Source of the DNA: Verpa conica
Taxonomy: Eukaryota > Ascomycota > Pezizomycetes > Pezizales > Morchellaceae
Length of the DNA stretch: 64,000 bases
Reading direction: 5' to 3'
Assembly (NCBI GenBank): GCA_033030425.1
Contig: JAUFSD010000002.1
Coordinates: forward strand, 1,364,001-1,428,000
In this document: one piece after another, positions 36,408 to 49,536 of the stretch
Position numbering within the stretch: position 1 is the first letter of the stretch
Layout: each line of letters begins with the position of its first letter
Notes under the pieces: model-generated
The model's input: the letters and a program-made list of their open reading frames with translations, nothing else
What the model was told of the DNA's origin: nothing
The model's database searches: none
Made by a program: the position numbers and the translations under genes

Positions 36408-38214
36408 CTACCGCTCGGTCTTAGGCATTCCAGTAGGACTCGAGGCACGTTGCACATGACTGCTACCCAGAACCCTTGAACTGATTGGTGAACTTGATGG
36501 TGATTGCTTCGAGTCTTCTCGCGCATTCGCATTGTTCTGCGCATCAGCTTTTCCACAGCCCTTCACAAGGCGATGTCTCTATAATACCACCCCAGTCAGT
36601 CCTCAGTAATATATACATAACAGGCCAAATTAAAAATTACCTTTAGAGCATCCTTCCGACTAAAGCTTTTCTCACAGTTACTACAGGGGAATGGCTTTAC
36701 AGCCAAGTGTATCCTCTTGTGTCGCTTCAAGTCATGATTTCGGTTGAAACTTTGGGGGCACTGATCGCACTTATACGGCCGCTCTGCTTGTTGCTGCTGC
36801 TGATGGTGATGGTGCGACATCATCGCATGTGGATGGCCAGCCAACATGCCTCCAGGTCCCATTACCTGTCCACCCATGCCTGGCAGAGGAGGATAAGACT
36901 TGTAATTTGGTTGCAAGGGGATGAGCGGGGGATAATGAGGAGATTGAAATGGGCGACCTGCTGAAGGAGGTCCAGACATTTGCAGTGGTGATGATGTTGT
37001 GTATGGTGGGCTCTGCTGATGACTATAGTATGACTGAGAAGGAGTTGGGGGTGGTAGTGAACCCTGTGGTGAATAAGGATCTTGGGGTTGCGGCTGACTA
37101 TTTATTGGCGGATGCGGTGTGGAGCCGGCTGATGCATAGGCAGAATAGCTATGCACACTTGAGCCTTGTCCGATCGATGGTAAGCCCGATCCTGCTGAAG
37201 CAGAAATTGGGTGACCACCAGTTCCTGTTGTCATAGGCATACCACCTGGGAAGGACGAGGCTGAGTTCTCGTAATGTGTTGACTGGGGAACGAGATCTCC
37301 GGTTGCAGGACTAGATGGTCTACTGTTTCCTCTATTGAGAGATAATGGGCCACTACTACCTGGTGAATTGAATACCCTCATGCCACCAAAGCTAGAGTTT
37401 GGTGCATTTGATATCCCGGCTGAAGTATACGAAGGATTTGCAGGTGCTGAGTTGTATCCATAGGATGTATTATTAGATGGCGAAGGCCAGTAACCCCCCA
37501 CCGACCCGACAGGCGAAAATGAACCCATCGTTGACACTGTACCAACACTACTTGCCCCACTACTCATTGGACTTGTCATTTCATTTGGTCCAACTGGGGG
37601 GGGTGTTAAAACATTCCCAAAGGGTGGATAAGGCGCTCGAGTTGTGTTCAGGTGGAACTGGGGTAGAGGGTGCTGTTGTCTTCGTGCAGCGAGCCCAGAT
37701 GTGGACGAGATATTCGACCCACTCTCATGGGTACTCATTAATGAGGAAGCTTGGGCTAGTGTTACCGCCACGTTGGAATATTCTTCACGTGAAGCTTGTT
37801 GTGAGAAGGGCCTTGCGTCTGCGTCACTAGTATTTGGTGGTGTAGGCAAGGTCCTGGTCGCCGAAGATGTGAGGGTATAAGATGTAGACTGAGGAAGGTA
37901 TGAGGTCGAGTTTGAAGGAGAGGTATTGGATAGTAAGGAAGGAGCCAAGACCGAGTGAGAGGAACCCGCAGTTGAGGAAGCCCCTGCAGAGCCTCCCCAA
38001 TAATGGGCTTGTTGGCCCTGGGAGGGATCCAGAGAGGGCAGGGAGTATTTGTCTACCGCGCTAAGAGTCGGTGATGGATAGGATGACTGAGGGGTTGGAG
38101 GTATAAAGAGCTGAGGAGGATAAAAGTTGTCCCGTGAGAACGGGGGGAAGCTGAGGGTCGCCGTGGTGAAGGTTGTTGAAAATAGGCCCTTAGAAGGGAT
38201 GAAGGATGTATACT
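36408..38214 (-). CDS. C2H2 zinc-finger transcription factor, 5' end incomplete
   Basis: Two exons are clear: about 36641-38214 and 36408-36578, separated by a 62-nt intron. The protein is over 500 residues of Ser/Pro/Gln/Tyr-rich disorder, then HHHHQQQQQAERP, and finger 1 YKCDQCPQSFNRNHDLKRHK. Finger 2 FPCSNCEKSFSRKDALK is cut by the intron and completed by RHRLVKGCGK. Finger 2 therefore reads C2HC-like, ending in Cys rather than the second His. The C-terminal tail is Ser-rich. The pair of adjacent C-terminal fingers with KRHKRIHLAVKPF linker is seen in a family of filamentous-fungal C2H2 regulators; I do not assign a symbol. The large open frame has no ATG near its 5' end. An acceptor CCGCCTCAG before 38214 suggests an upstream exon that I could not locate; the first internal ATG lies well downstream. 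Confidence 0.85.
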
Positions 38215-41200
38215 CTGAGGCGGTTGCTCAGGGTATACCTATGTAGTGTGCAGATGCTGTTATGCTAAATATTGAGCACAGCCGCGCGGGGGGGGGGAGG
38301 AGTTGGTGAAATATGTGCTAGCGAATAAATGAGACAACTTCAATCGTGCAACAGCCTGTCAGGTCACATCGAGTCAGTTATGTTATGTTGCACATTAGGG
38401 AGATATTGAAAGACAGCGGTACAACCCGCCAGATTGGTACAGGCTGGCACCAAAGGGAGAAAAATGTAGAAAGTATGGGAAAGTACCTGGCTGTTGTATG
38501 GAAATAGAGAAATTTTATGAATAGACTCGATTTTTAGTATCCAAGTTGGGCAGCTGAAGAGAAGAAGTGAGGTAAAGAGGAGATATGAGCTGTATATAGT
38601 AATTGTTGATTTCTGACCCGAAGGGAGCAAGAAGCCGGCGATCACCACGTTTCTTCCCTGCCGTGCAAGCAGCAAGCCTTTTGGTGAATGATCTACGGGA
38701 AAGCAAGCAACAACCCGAAGGTATGGTATCGAGACAGGAACCACTTTTTGTTAAACGAGAAACCTTTGTAACGCAGGAAGGTTTACCAGCCAAGGCTCTT
38801 TGCAGAGGTAATTGAAAGGCTGAATTGAAGGCTTTGGGATGGCTGTCGGGAATGGCTGGAGAAAAACGTGTCCAAGAGCGCCTCTGAGGAGATATATACG
38901 TCAAGTGAACAAAACCTGATGTGGGCGGGCGAGGGTGAAGGGGCAAACAGAAGGGTGTAAAAAGAAAAAATAAAATAAAGGCAGAGCTGACAGGCCGCGC
39001 GCGACGATAGTAATTTTTTCCACGAAGCGCAATTATTCTTGCAAATCGTCACCCTCACTCTTGAAGCATATGTGAAGGAAGAAAGTAATGCACCTCTTTC
39101 TATCAAGACGAAAAAAGTCTTAGCTTGAGTGCGGGCTGGAGGGAAAGGCTGCAGAGACAGGGGGCCTGCACTGGATCTGTGAAGGGATTGAAAATCGGAG
39201 AGGCCAGGGTTGAGGGGGCAAAAAAAAAAAAAAAAAAGAGGAGACGGCTTGGTCTCTTCCCCCTGGCTTTTCCCGTAGCGTCTCGGCTTGAATTGACTTG
39301 TGAGGTGAGACAGCAGCTCGAATGGTGCGGTATTGGGTTCACGGGTCGCACTGGTGCACACCGCTGCAAGCAAAAGCAACCCAGTACAAACAGATGATTG
39401 ATGGTGATGCTTGCGATGGGAACAGCCGAGTCGCGTGGGCCCCCAATCGATATCTAGGTGTAACTATCCCAGCAGTGATCAATAGTCCAATTGAGGGTGG
39501 TAGACTACGCTTAGAGATAGATCTATGTGATCTAAACGAGGAAGGGATGTGATGTATGGAAGTGGTTAATATAATTGATTGGGATATTGTGAGATGGTGA
39601 AGGATATGTACTTCTTCCTAGCAGCAGGAGTGGGGGTGCAAGTTAGGCTACACACGACAATTCAAATTCAAATTTAATAAGACTGAGCGGAAATGGCAAT
39701 AAAACAAAAAAGTAAAATCTCATGAAGCATGAAAGACAAAATTACCAACCGAGAGTGTGGTCCACACCAAGCGCACATGTGGCAATTACAGATATGGGCC
39801 AGCAGAAAAAGTTAATAGAGAAAGACATGGGAAAGACAGAAACATTTGTCCCAATTGAACTGGTAATGTTGACCTGCCTTCCCCCCTCCCATAAGACAAA
39901 CAATATACGTAGATATCTAAAAAGAAACAAAAATAAACCCATCCTGAGTGGCCCGAAGGACACACAACACAGAAAGGGGCAACCCCACCAACATGCTCAA
40001 ATCTAGGCCCCTCATTCCCAGACCATTCGCCTGCGTGCGATGCGCAGATGCGAAGGCAAGGTGGCCGAGAGGAGCGAATCTTTTGCAGGGGCCGCTTGTG
40101 GAGTTCCTGGCTATGCGAGATTGGGTATGGTGGATGGGTCTGGATGGCGTGAATTAGGTTACTGGGATGGGCGGTGATTGGTGCTCGACAGCCGGAGGGG
40201 GGGGGGTGGCCACTGCTCGCGATGGCTGTGAGACTGCATGTCTCAGAAAGGCCTGACGCTCTAGACGAGCAGCGGACAGGCAACTACAACGTGGACGTGT
40301 GCCTCTTTCTCCAGAATTTATGTTTGTGGAACATACAGGAGGATGCTGTTCATCTGTATATCCTCCCCTCTGGAGGAAAGTTTTTCTTTCCTTTCTTTCC
40401 TTTCTTTTATGCATAACTTTTCATAACTATAATTAAATAAATGTTAACGCAGGGATTCAGGCGGGACAGGCGCAATAATAGACATACCCTTTGTTCTTTA
40501 TTACTCCCTTGCTGGTATAAACCTCATGCTTTGTGACTTAGTCGCGAATTGGATAAATATTTTCCCAGTCGGAAAGGTCTGTCGCTACGCATGCAAAATT
40601 TCTTTGAGAGCTGAGACATTCATCGATGGATATGGTGTCTCTGATTGCTTTTTCCTCGTTTCCTCCTCGCTCGTGATTGGCCAAACAACCGAAGAGTGTT
40701 CCTTTGCCTGGTCACCTCCCGGCCTCCCCGACGACCAAATCACGGATGCGCGCTGAGCTTGCTAGGGTCAGTCATCAAATAGATCCACATCCAGATCCGT
40801 TGCAACGCGCCCGCTGCTGCCCCACTCTCTCCGCAGGTCTTTTTCCGCAAACGGGTTTGGCTACCACGCATAAACCACGCGAATGACAGTGTCAAAAAAA
40901 TCCAGTGGACGCCGTGCCCGGAGGAGGGAAAAAGTAATAACCGGTATGTACGATTAATCCTATGGAGCGACAGACAGGAAATTCGCTGGAAATGTAGTTT
41001 GGTAATGCCTTGAGATTAAAGGTCTAGCTAGATCTTAGACAAGGAAAACTGAGCCTACTGCCTGCACCCATCATATAGAACTCTATTTTACAGAATACCC
41101 CTCCTAGACCTTCTACAAGAAACGATAAGTCCTTCATGCTTTACGCGAGTACCTAGGTGAATCAGCAATTTACCCTATCTCACAAGAACTAGTTACTAGG

Positions 41201-44200
41201 ACAAAGACGATAATCGCCTGAAAGCAAACTGTTTTGGTTAGGCGAGCTCAATACAAGAGCCTGATTGAAAACTCAACGTTAGGAAAGGGGGGGGGGGCTG
41301 TTAACGTAAAAAAGAAAGTGTCAGGTAGATACTGTCGTCCCAGAAACGCTAAGCAAAGCGAGTTCCTTAGCCATCACGAATGGAAGCTGAAGTGTTGGGC
41401 GGCACCTTTGACCCGACAAGCAGGTTCACCGGTACCTACCCGGAACATGTTGATACCGTGTGGCCGCCAACGTACATAAAAGTTCTCGGGACAGCCGGCG
41501 GCTGGATAAGGGGCTGTGGGGCGCGAGACTTCTGGGGTTGAGTCTAGAAGCTACTATGTACAACCACATGCAGTAGTACCGCCAGAAAACCCACGATGGA
41601 TCTGTCCTGGTCTCTTCGAGAAGGTTGACCATGATGTTTTTTGACCAAACGAAGACGCCATGTGATGGGGAAAGCCTCAAGCCGCCCGAACGCCGACCGT
41701 GTAGCGACATCTAAGACAATGTCTCATAATCCAATTTCATGGTTCTTACGTGCTAAATAAGATTAGTAATTCATATTGTTAGCGAACATCATCCCAAAGA
41801 CCAGGTGCAAGGGAAAAGCCGAACGCCCCCGAAAGCTTCGACACTGCCCCCCCAATAATTCCCAGTACTCCCCGGCCTCCGACATGAGCATATCAGAATT
41901 TTTTCGGCAAATACAAAATGGTGTAGCATCCCTCAACCCGATACGCTTGGAAGGCGGTTCGAATCGAAGGATTGCGACAGCCCGCTTCAAGCCACCAATC
42001 CCGTCACTGCGGCTCGCATCCTTACCAAGTGCATCCTCCCGTGTAGAACCTTGGTGCGATACATTCAATACTCTACCATTGACTCTGAATACGGCATAAT
42101 TTTTGCCACAGACAATAAAGAGGCGCCTCTAAGGCGATGAATTGTATAGACTGTAGAACATGTTACTCTCCCACGAACTAAAAAAATATATAACACTAGT
42201 ACCGCCAAAGAGGCCCATGGTAGGTATTAGCATAGTATTATATCATATCTCTAATCTACTTTGCCAGCCGCTGGGGTAACTATTTCAAATACTGTTATGC
42301 TTAAAGCTTCGAGGAGCCTGAATGGCTGAAGGCCCAGGGCCAATGCCCCGTTATCGCATTCTCCAGGTGTTTGTTAAATGTTTTTCAGGTACGCGTGTGA
42401 AACCTAAGTGGGCCCTGATCAGCCCACCTTGCGCCATAAGACCCTCTCAGTTGGGGTGTTCTCGCAATATAACGGCAACCGGAGGCGAGGGGATAAACGT
42501 CAAAGCTGATTATGTAGCTTTGGTCACTTGGATAAACTGCGGTCCTTGTTTCAACCGGCATTGTCGGCTGTCTAGCTATTTTTCATATCCAAGTGCTGCA
42601 TTAAACTACTCCAAAACTTTGGGACTGTCAGTGTTATCCCACGTGGCTTTCGACAGGTGCGTAGCTGGGTATGGTCTCTACTCCGACTGTTACCACCGTA
42701 TTGAACCCCGTGGTAAGAGGCACAAGATGTCAGATCATTCTCTAAATGTATGAATCGGTGATCCATTACTTTGATTATCCGCCTCCGCCTATCATAGACG
42801 GCCCGACTTGGACTAGCTTTATTAAGTAATGTAACTATTCGATATTCCAGCCTCAGCCTAGGATAAAAGCAGTGGTTTACTTAAGTATTGTCAGATACGA
42901 AGCCGAATTTGTATCATGCTGTAATGAAGCGGCAGCTAATTTTTAATTTCGGTCTAAGTACATTACTACATTACTCCTAGATTTTATATTAGTATATGTT
43001 ATATTAGTATAGTATACTTTTAGATGCTAATACTATGTACTCTACATATCGAGCGCTTGATTCCGGGGCCCCGGGGTAGTTTTAGCTATGACATTACTCT
43101 CGGCTAGCGGTTAGAGTGAGCCCACGATACAGTTTAATTCTCTCATGGAGGGCTTTGCATGGGCTGGCGCCCAGATGAAAATCTTGTTGTGGTTATTGAC
43201 TGAAGTAGGTAGATCCAAGCGTGTGGCAAATTTTCTAGGATATTGCTATCCTCCGCACCAACAAAGATGGCGTCCCCAATGAATATTGGACCTATTACCT
43301 TCTACACCCTGTAACTTTCCTCCCTAATCCTGCGTAATTCCTTAGTGTCAACACGCTCGATCATTCACCGGTATTGGAGATGTAGGCGACGTGACTTTTG
43401 CAGCCGGGGGACTGTCCGGGATGGAGTACTCTACTATAGGCCGATAGCTTTTGATTCGTTGTTTTCCCCTTAAGGGCTCACTCAATAATGCAGCCGAAGG
43501 CCTAGATCAACACCGCATATTGTGGGGCCGATGGTTCCAAGCCTACGGTTAAACTAAGCATTGACAATCCCTATGTTGTGCGTTTCTAAGGAGGTGTACG
43601 CCGTTTAAATTAAGTGGAGATCATCAGACTGACGAGTGTTTGAGTATTGAATAGTTTCTTAGAGCGCTGAGATAAAAGTTGTAAAAGAAAAGTTGATAGG
43701 TCATTCTTAGGATTATAATATAGCAAGAGCCAATATATCAGTTTCACCCACTGTATTTAATAAGTTGGGATTTTAGAGCACCGAACTACGCTGCGTGACC
43801 GTTTGCTGTTCTTTTTCTCTTAGGTGTTTGGGGGGGTGGGTAAAACGTGGTCCAGAATCTAGATCTCCGCGCGGAGGAGATAGAGTAAAGGGTCCTGGGG
43901 GGCCACGCGGAAGGGTTGACATGCAGACGCCATGCACCTCGGTATTTTCTGCTCCACACTTGGTTTCTTCAGTCTAAAACATATGCAGTTAGGATTTGAG
44001 CGGGAAGCCGTCAGCCTGGATGTGTGCCAGCGTCGCATCTCCGACAACTAAGAGGATGAATGACCCCGAGGAGGAAAAAAATGCAGGTTTCGGCCAGAAT
44101 ACCGCATATATCCGGAAAAAATATTTTGCGCACTGACACAATATGATTCTGGCCGTAATAGAGGCCAATAAAACCAATAAACCAAGGTCCGTGCTGTTTT

Positions 44201-47200
44201 CCCTCTGGCGAGTGTAGAAGTGGGGCCTAAGTGAATCAACACGAAACCGAACTTGCTTCTGAAATCTCAGATTACAAGGCAAGTTGAATCGAGGGCCTGT
44301 GCAAAGCTGAGGACCGGAACCGTCGTCTCGTCGTCTCGTCGTAAGACTATAGTCTAGTAGGGCCCAAACAAAAGTTTGGGGCGGAGTTTTTAACGATCTA
44401 TGAGAACTTGTAACAGAAGCGAATCCTGGTGGCGATCCGCCTGGGATCAACCCACTCTAGAGTCTTCAACCTCTCAACCAACTTCACCTGCCCTGTTTTA
44501 CTTTTTCCCCTACCAATACTCTGCCACTACTGCAGGTACTGGGGCAAAGGCGTGGATTTCCAAAGTAGAAATATTAAAATAGGGTATACTGGTAAACCAA
44601 TTCCCGGAAATCGATAGATGCGCGAAAAATAATGTGGAAATAATCCATTAGCAATTATTCTATAATATTCCCATCTAAAATCATGTATTCTAAGGGATTA
44701 AAGTGCCATGTTTGTAACTGTATCAGAGCTGCTTGTACCCTCCTCCATTGGGCTTCGTCAGTCCTTACGTTATCCCTTTTCCAAACCCTTTTTAATCAAG
44801 CCTACGTACTTTCCCGCCCCTTCCGGCAGCAAATACACCTTACTAAATTCTAGGGTAAAAGCCCCTGCCTCACAAGACCAAAGGCTGTTCCTCTTGAGAC
44901 GAGCGTATCTTTGCATAGTACGGACAAGGCTCCTTCCAAGACACGGAATTTCCTGCTGGCGTATACATAGAGATTTTCCCGCTAGCTAGTACCAATAATA
45001 TTATAGGTCATGTAGCTTTAGTTAGCTGTTTACTGTAAAACTCTAAACCGGAAATGACCTGGCTACCAAAGGTAGCACAAATATTTTACGCAGCCCGAAC
45101 TTTCGGTAGATAAAGCTTGAAAGAAGGCCGACATGCTGCCCTTTGTTGGTTGTGGTTGAAACCTAAGCGATGGTTGGTATTTACGGCAGGCCCCGCGAGC
45201 CGCTGATGTGTAACGCCCACGCACTCTGGGACATAATTTGTGACACCAGCTGAGTTCTATGAAAGAGATAACACCAGCAGAAGGCCTGCCCCCCACCAGG
45301 TAGTGACCTATAACCCCATCCCTAGGCTGAGCCGTACCTTCGCATACACAGCGGGATGGCGAATTGGGCCCTCACACCTGAATTTCGATCGGGATCCATT
45401 CTAGTGGGCCTTAGGAATCTGACCAACTACGTATTAACATTTTCCTGGATACGCGAGGACCCATGGCCTGGGTCCGAGTCTAGCACATATGTGCTGGATA
45501 TTACCCCTTTTAACGAGGAGATTTATTGCTCAACAGCCCTAAAACCCTGGTAACTCAACAGGACCTAGGTAGGAGTACGGTTTCCCTAGAACAAGTGAAC
45601 TAGCATTCTCAACCCCGCAACCCTGCTTTCGTCGCCTTGAATGTCACCCATTTCTGGTGAGTGGCCTTGGTGCAGGCTCAGATAAATATCTTACTATAAA
45701 CCACACGGCATGACTAGTCAAGGGCTTGGGGCCAAAAAGGTTCATAGGTACGTGAGCGAACTAGGAGGAGCTTGTAGACTATTGTGTGAATAGCCTAAAA
45801 AGCTGCCTATAGTTTTAGCCACAGAGTAGAGAAACAGGAAATGGGGGGAAACTATCTAGAAGGTATTGCTGAGTTACTCATATAACCAAAGAAAACTTCC
45901 ACTAATGGAATCATGACTGATCACTCGAGAAAATTGTCTATTTAATATATGTAGTGTGTAATTAAATTGAATGGCATTCTATTATCCCTACGTATACGCT
46001 ACTTGAGTTAGAAGATATAGAATCGATGAGATTTAACCTGCCTATCCCTAAATACATGTAATGATTTACTGCCCCTAATCCCTCGAGAGAGTATTTATGA
46101 TTCATCCATCCCCCTCGAGAAATCGGGTCACCAGCTTTCTGTACATACGTCCTAACCTATCCCATACTGCATCTTTGGTGGTTTCTTCCCGCTGATCAAT
46201 TGCAGAAAAATATATTAGGAGCTAGAAAGCGAGTGGGTCCTGAATTATGGCTAATCACTGCAGAAATATTGGCTCAAGATACTGCGCAATATTTCAGCTT
46301 CGCGGATCCCAGCCCGTCGAGGCGCCAAGTAACTATGCAGGGATAGCAAAGTCACGCTAAAGGGTCAAGATACGCGATTATTGTTCGCGTGATAGGAGAA
46401 GTGCACAGGTGCATCCCTTGGTCTTGGCATCAACCTCCATAATTATTCCCGCCCAGATGGCTGAGCTGGGGCTAGCCCCGACTTTATGAAGTAGTGAACT
46501 CAAGCGTCAGATGACTTAGCGCTGGATATTTGCTTACGGAAGCTTAGCGTGACATTGGTGTTAAATTGCGGTAACTGGAAATCATCTAAATGTGGGGCGA
46601 ATCATGAACGGAGGAATTTCTTCCCGAATTTACGGAGCATGCGGGTCCTTTAGAAATTTAAGGGATTTCGTGATTGATAGATCAATCGATTCTGTGCGTC
46701 GAGCGTTGTATCGCGTCACGTTGCACTCCAGTACCCTAAACTCGGGTTCCCTGTTACAGAAGCTCTCTTTGTGTACTTCCGGACCATCAGAACACGGACA
46801 GATACTAAAAACAACTGAGCGAATATATTGTGTATCTAGCCACCAGGAAACATAGAATTATCCAGAAAGTAAAAACCGGGAGATAAATGCTCTACAAAGA
46901 AACCGCCTAGTATGATTCTCATGTAATTACTAAGGAAAACAAAACAAAAAAAGCCCAGTATGATCCTCGGTCTCATAAGACACAAGGAGTAGCATATGTT
47001 ATAGGTTTTCCGGCTATATGTACAACAGGGTCGGTAACATCGGGTCCGGTTATTACTGGGAGCGTTTGAGTGATATTTTACTTTGCCCAGCCAGCATTAA
47101 AAGGCTTATGTTTGTCCAACTATGAGTTTAGTATTTAGGTGCTCCGCTATAAGACACTGTTATGTTCAAATCAGTGGGGAAATAATATCTTCCAACGGTC

Positions 47201-49536
47201 TCGTCTGTGCCATCTCGAGTCAACTTGAGACAGGGCTATTACAATAGAGATGCAGGTTAAGATTAAATATATCGTTAGTAAGTTTCGAAAGGTCTGGGCT
47301 AATAAGAGATGATAATTGGACTGATTGTAGGTTCTCAGTGTTAGCGGCGTGGTTATAAAATCGTCGTATGAACGGTGTGAGACCTGTATACCCCTGGTCC
47401 AAGCGTTTTGGACCAAATTATCTCTCAAGCTTGAAGAAGCAACTTCCGCGGGGAGGGCACATACCCCCATATACCTCTATTACAATCTGAGTTTCGGTAG
47501 GCTCCTCATCGAAGGACATAGAGAGTAATATATGATCTACATCTGCCGTCGTCCACTTTAGTCTAGGGGTTATGGACTGAGGGGCCCTTGTCCGTGCACG
47601 CCCGTGCACCTTTATACAACGGTATGCCAACAACGATCTTAAGATCTTGTCTTAAATGTTAATTTGGGTGTCGGCCAGACTCGGTAGGAATACTGCTTGG
47701 TGCTAGTACATACTCAGTCATGAATATGGTCCCTTAGAAAATGCTTTAAAAATTTCACTGATCTATGGACTTCCAAGGGGTATGAAGTGTATATTCTGCC
47801 TTGGTAAACTTTCAGTATAACCTTATCTCCTGCATTACACAAAAATTGAACTGAGTGTTAGGGGTAGTGCGCACTAAACAAGATTGTGATGACTGTTGTA
47901 CAGATAGGTGTGTGCGGTGTACTAGTTACCCCGGATTTTAAGACTGCGTACGGTGCAGGATTTTTCTGATTGACTAGGGTGAAATAAACCAGGGTGAGGG
48001 GAGATTCCCATATTTCAATCCTATCGAAACCGTCCTAGAATGATATGAGATCTGATTAAACTAATCTCTAACGGTAGGTAAACTCTTGGCTGATCGACTG
48101 AGATTCATCCTGGGGATTGTAGCAATATCACCAAGCGCTCTACAGTGATGTAATCATAAAGTAAAAACCCGAACCCTGCGGCCCGTGCAGGAGAAAGATG
48201 GCCTATTATTTGAGCAACCCTTGTGTTACCGGAAATCCCCGTTTACCCCATTTAGTATTTAACCTGATTCATGATACACCATGACTCATATCACTGATCT
48301 TGACCGAGATTTACCCACCCACATGCTCATTGGTGGTGCTTGCTGAATAGCGCGAATTGGTAATATGGGTGGATCATAAACTATCACTCGTCACTTAATT
48401 GCTTCTAGTTTGGGGATAATGAATGCATTTTTTCATAAATACATATATCTGGTTGGAGGATGCCTAGTGTTACTCTTAATGATATTAAATAGCTCATGTT
48501 AAACTATACTGCGCGAGAAATATGCTTCATTGTATATCATTGTTTTATCTGTTGAACAAAGTTCAGGTCCTATCACAACTAACTGGTAAAGACATCTAAT
48601 TGGGTTGGATCACGAACCATCAATTACTACAAAGGGCCCCAGGTTTTTACCAGCTCGGTCCTTGGGTAATACGTTTGCGATATGGCCTAGCCTTTGCTCT
48701 TGTCAGTTTGCTATTGTGGTGGTGGTTTCTTGGTTGATAGACAGGCAGAACAATTGCTTAAGCTTTGAATATTTGTAATTTTTCTCCCTTTGCTACTGAG
48801 GTGTAATCCCAACCCGGCACGATACTTAAAACAGCGGCGGGCTCGTCCGATAAAAGCTAAGCCATAGCAGGTACGCTGGGGTATGTACCTAAAGCATGTC
48901 ATTTATTTTCCCAGCCTTACAAGAGTAGAAGGTATAGTAATCCGTCATATAGGTATGCAAACGTTATACCACAAACAGGACATGGAATATGGATTTAGGG
49001 ATCGAATCTAAATGTAATCAGAAAAGGCAAAGCCCCAAAGCACACGGTATGATCATACCGACCCACTTTCCTCTCCATGGAGATGCATAAAGCATCACTC
49101 GATATATCGACCACCGCTATTGTGCACGTCCCGAACGTTCGTTCGACCGATCGATTGGGTAGAGCCAATGATTCCTTGAGATCTGAATTTCGGCATTCGC
49201 GTATGTGATGTGTCTGTGTCTGTGTGAAGATACAAGATGGTGCTTCAGGGGATCTTGAAGCATCCATTCGTTAAAGCGAACAGAAATATAGAACAAACTA
49301 AACGATCGACCAGTACGTAACAAGAGATAGAAAAGACATAAGAGTAGAAAAAGCCAAACACCATTTTGTCTTGAGGACAAAAGAAGAGTAAACTATAAAA
49401 CCAAAAAACACAAATGACCCCCGAAATCGACCCAACTAACTAAAAACTCTTCCTCCGCCTTTACACTAAAGGGTTCAAGAGAGAGAACCATCAATCCTGG
49501 GGGTTTAAAATCCAGAAAGTCTTTTGTCATAGACTT
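38215..49536. other. 11.3-kb tract without a supported gene
   Basis: 38.2-40.4 kb is the 5' flank of the C2H2 gene: pyrimidine/purine tracts, an 18-nt A run at 39220-39237, CTTTC repeats near 40385, and presumably a missing first exon plus long leader. 40.4-49.5 kb has only open frames of chance-like size (for example 42322-42753 plus, 41763-42068 minus) with no motif that I recognise. One TACATGTA lies at 46053 and a short CGTCGTCT repeat at 44321-44342. Old transposon remnants are likely but unproved. Confidence 0.5.
44321..44342. repeat. 8-bp tandem repeat CGTCGTCT, 2.75 copies
   Basis: Two perfect copies (44321-44328, 44329-44336) are followed by CGTCGT. It is a minor minisatellite in non-coding DNA with no evident role. 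Confidence 0.7.

Noticed and set aside
38783..39379. 198-codon open frame on minus
   Set aside because: Low-complexity, with a Phe run from a poly-A tract and poly-pyrimidine sequence; fits promoter or leader DNA of the C2H2 gene and has no start context.
41945..41965. B-box-like GGTTCGAATC
   Set aside because: No matching A-box or acceptor stem; most likely chance.
42322..42753. 143-codon open frame on +
   Set aside because: By composition about a dozen frames of this length are expected by chance in 64 kb. No domain, no intron-linked neighbours and no clear leader context.
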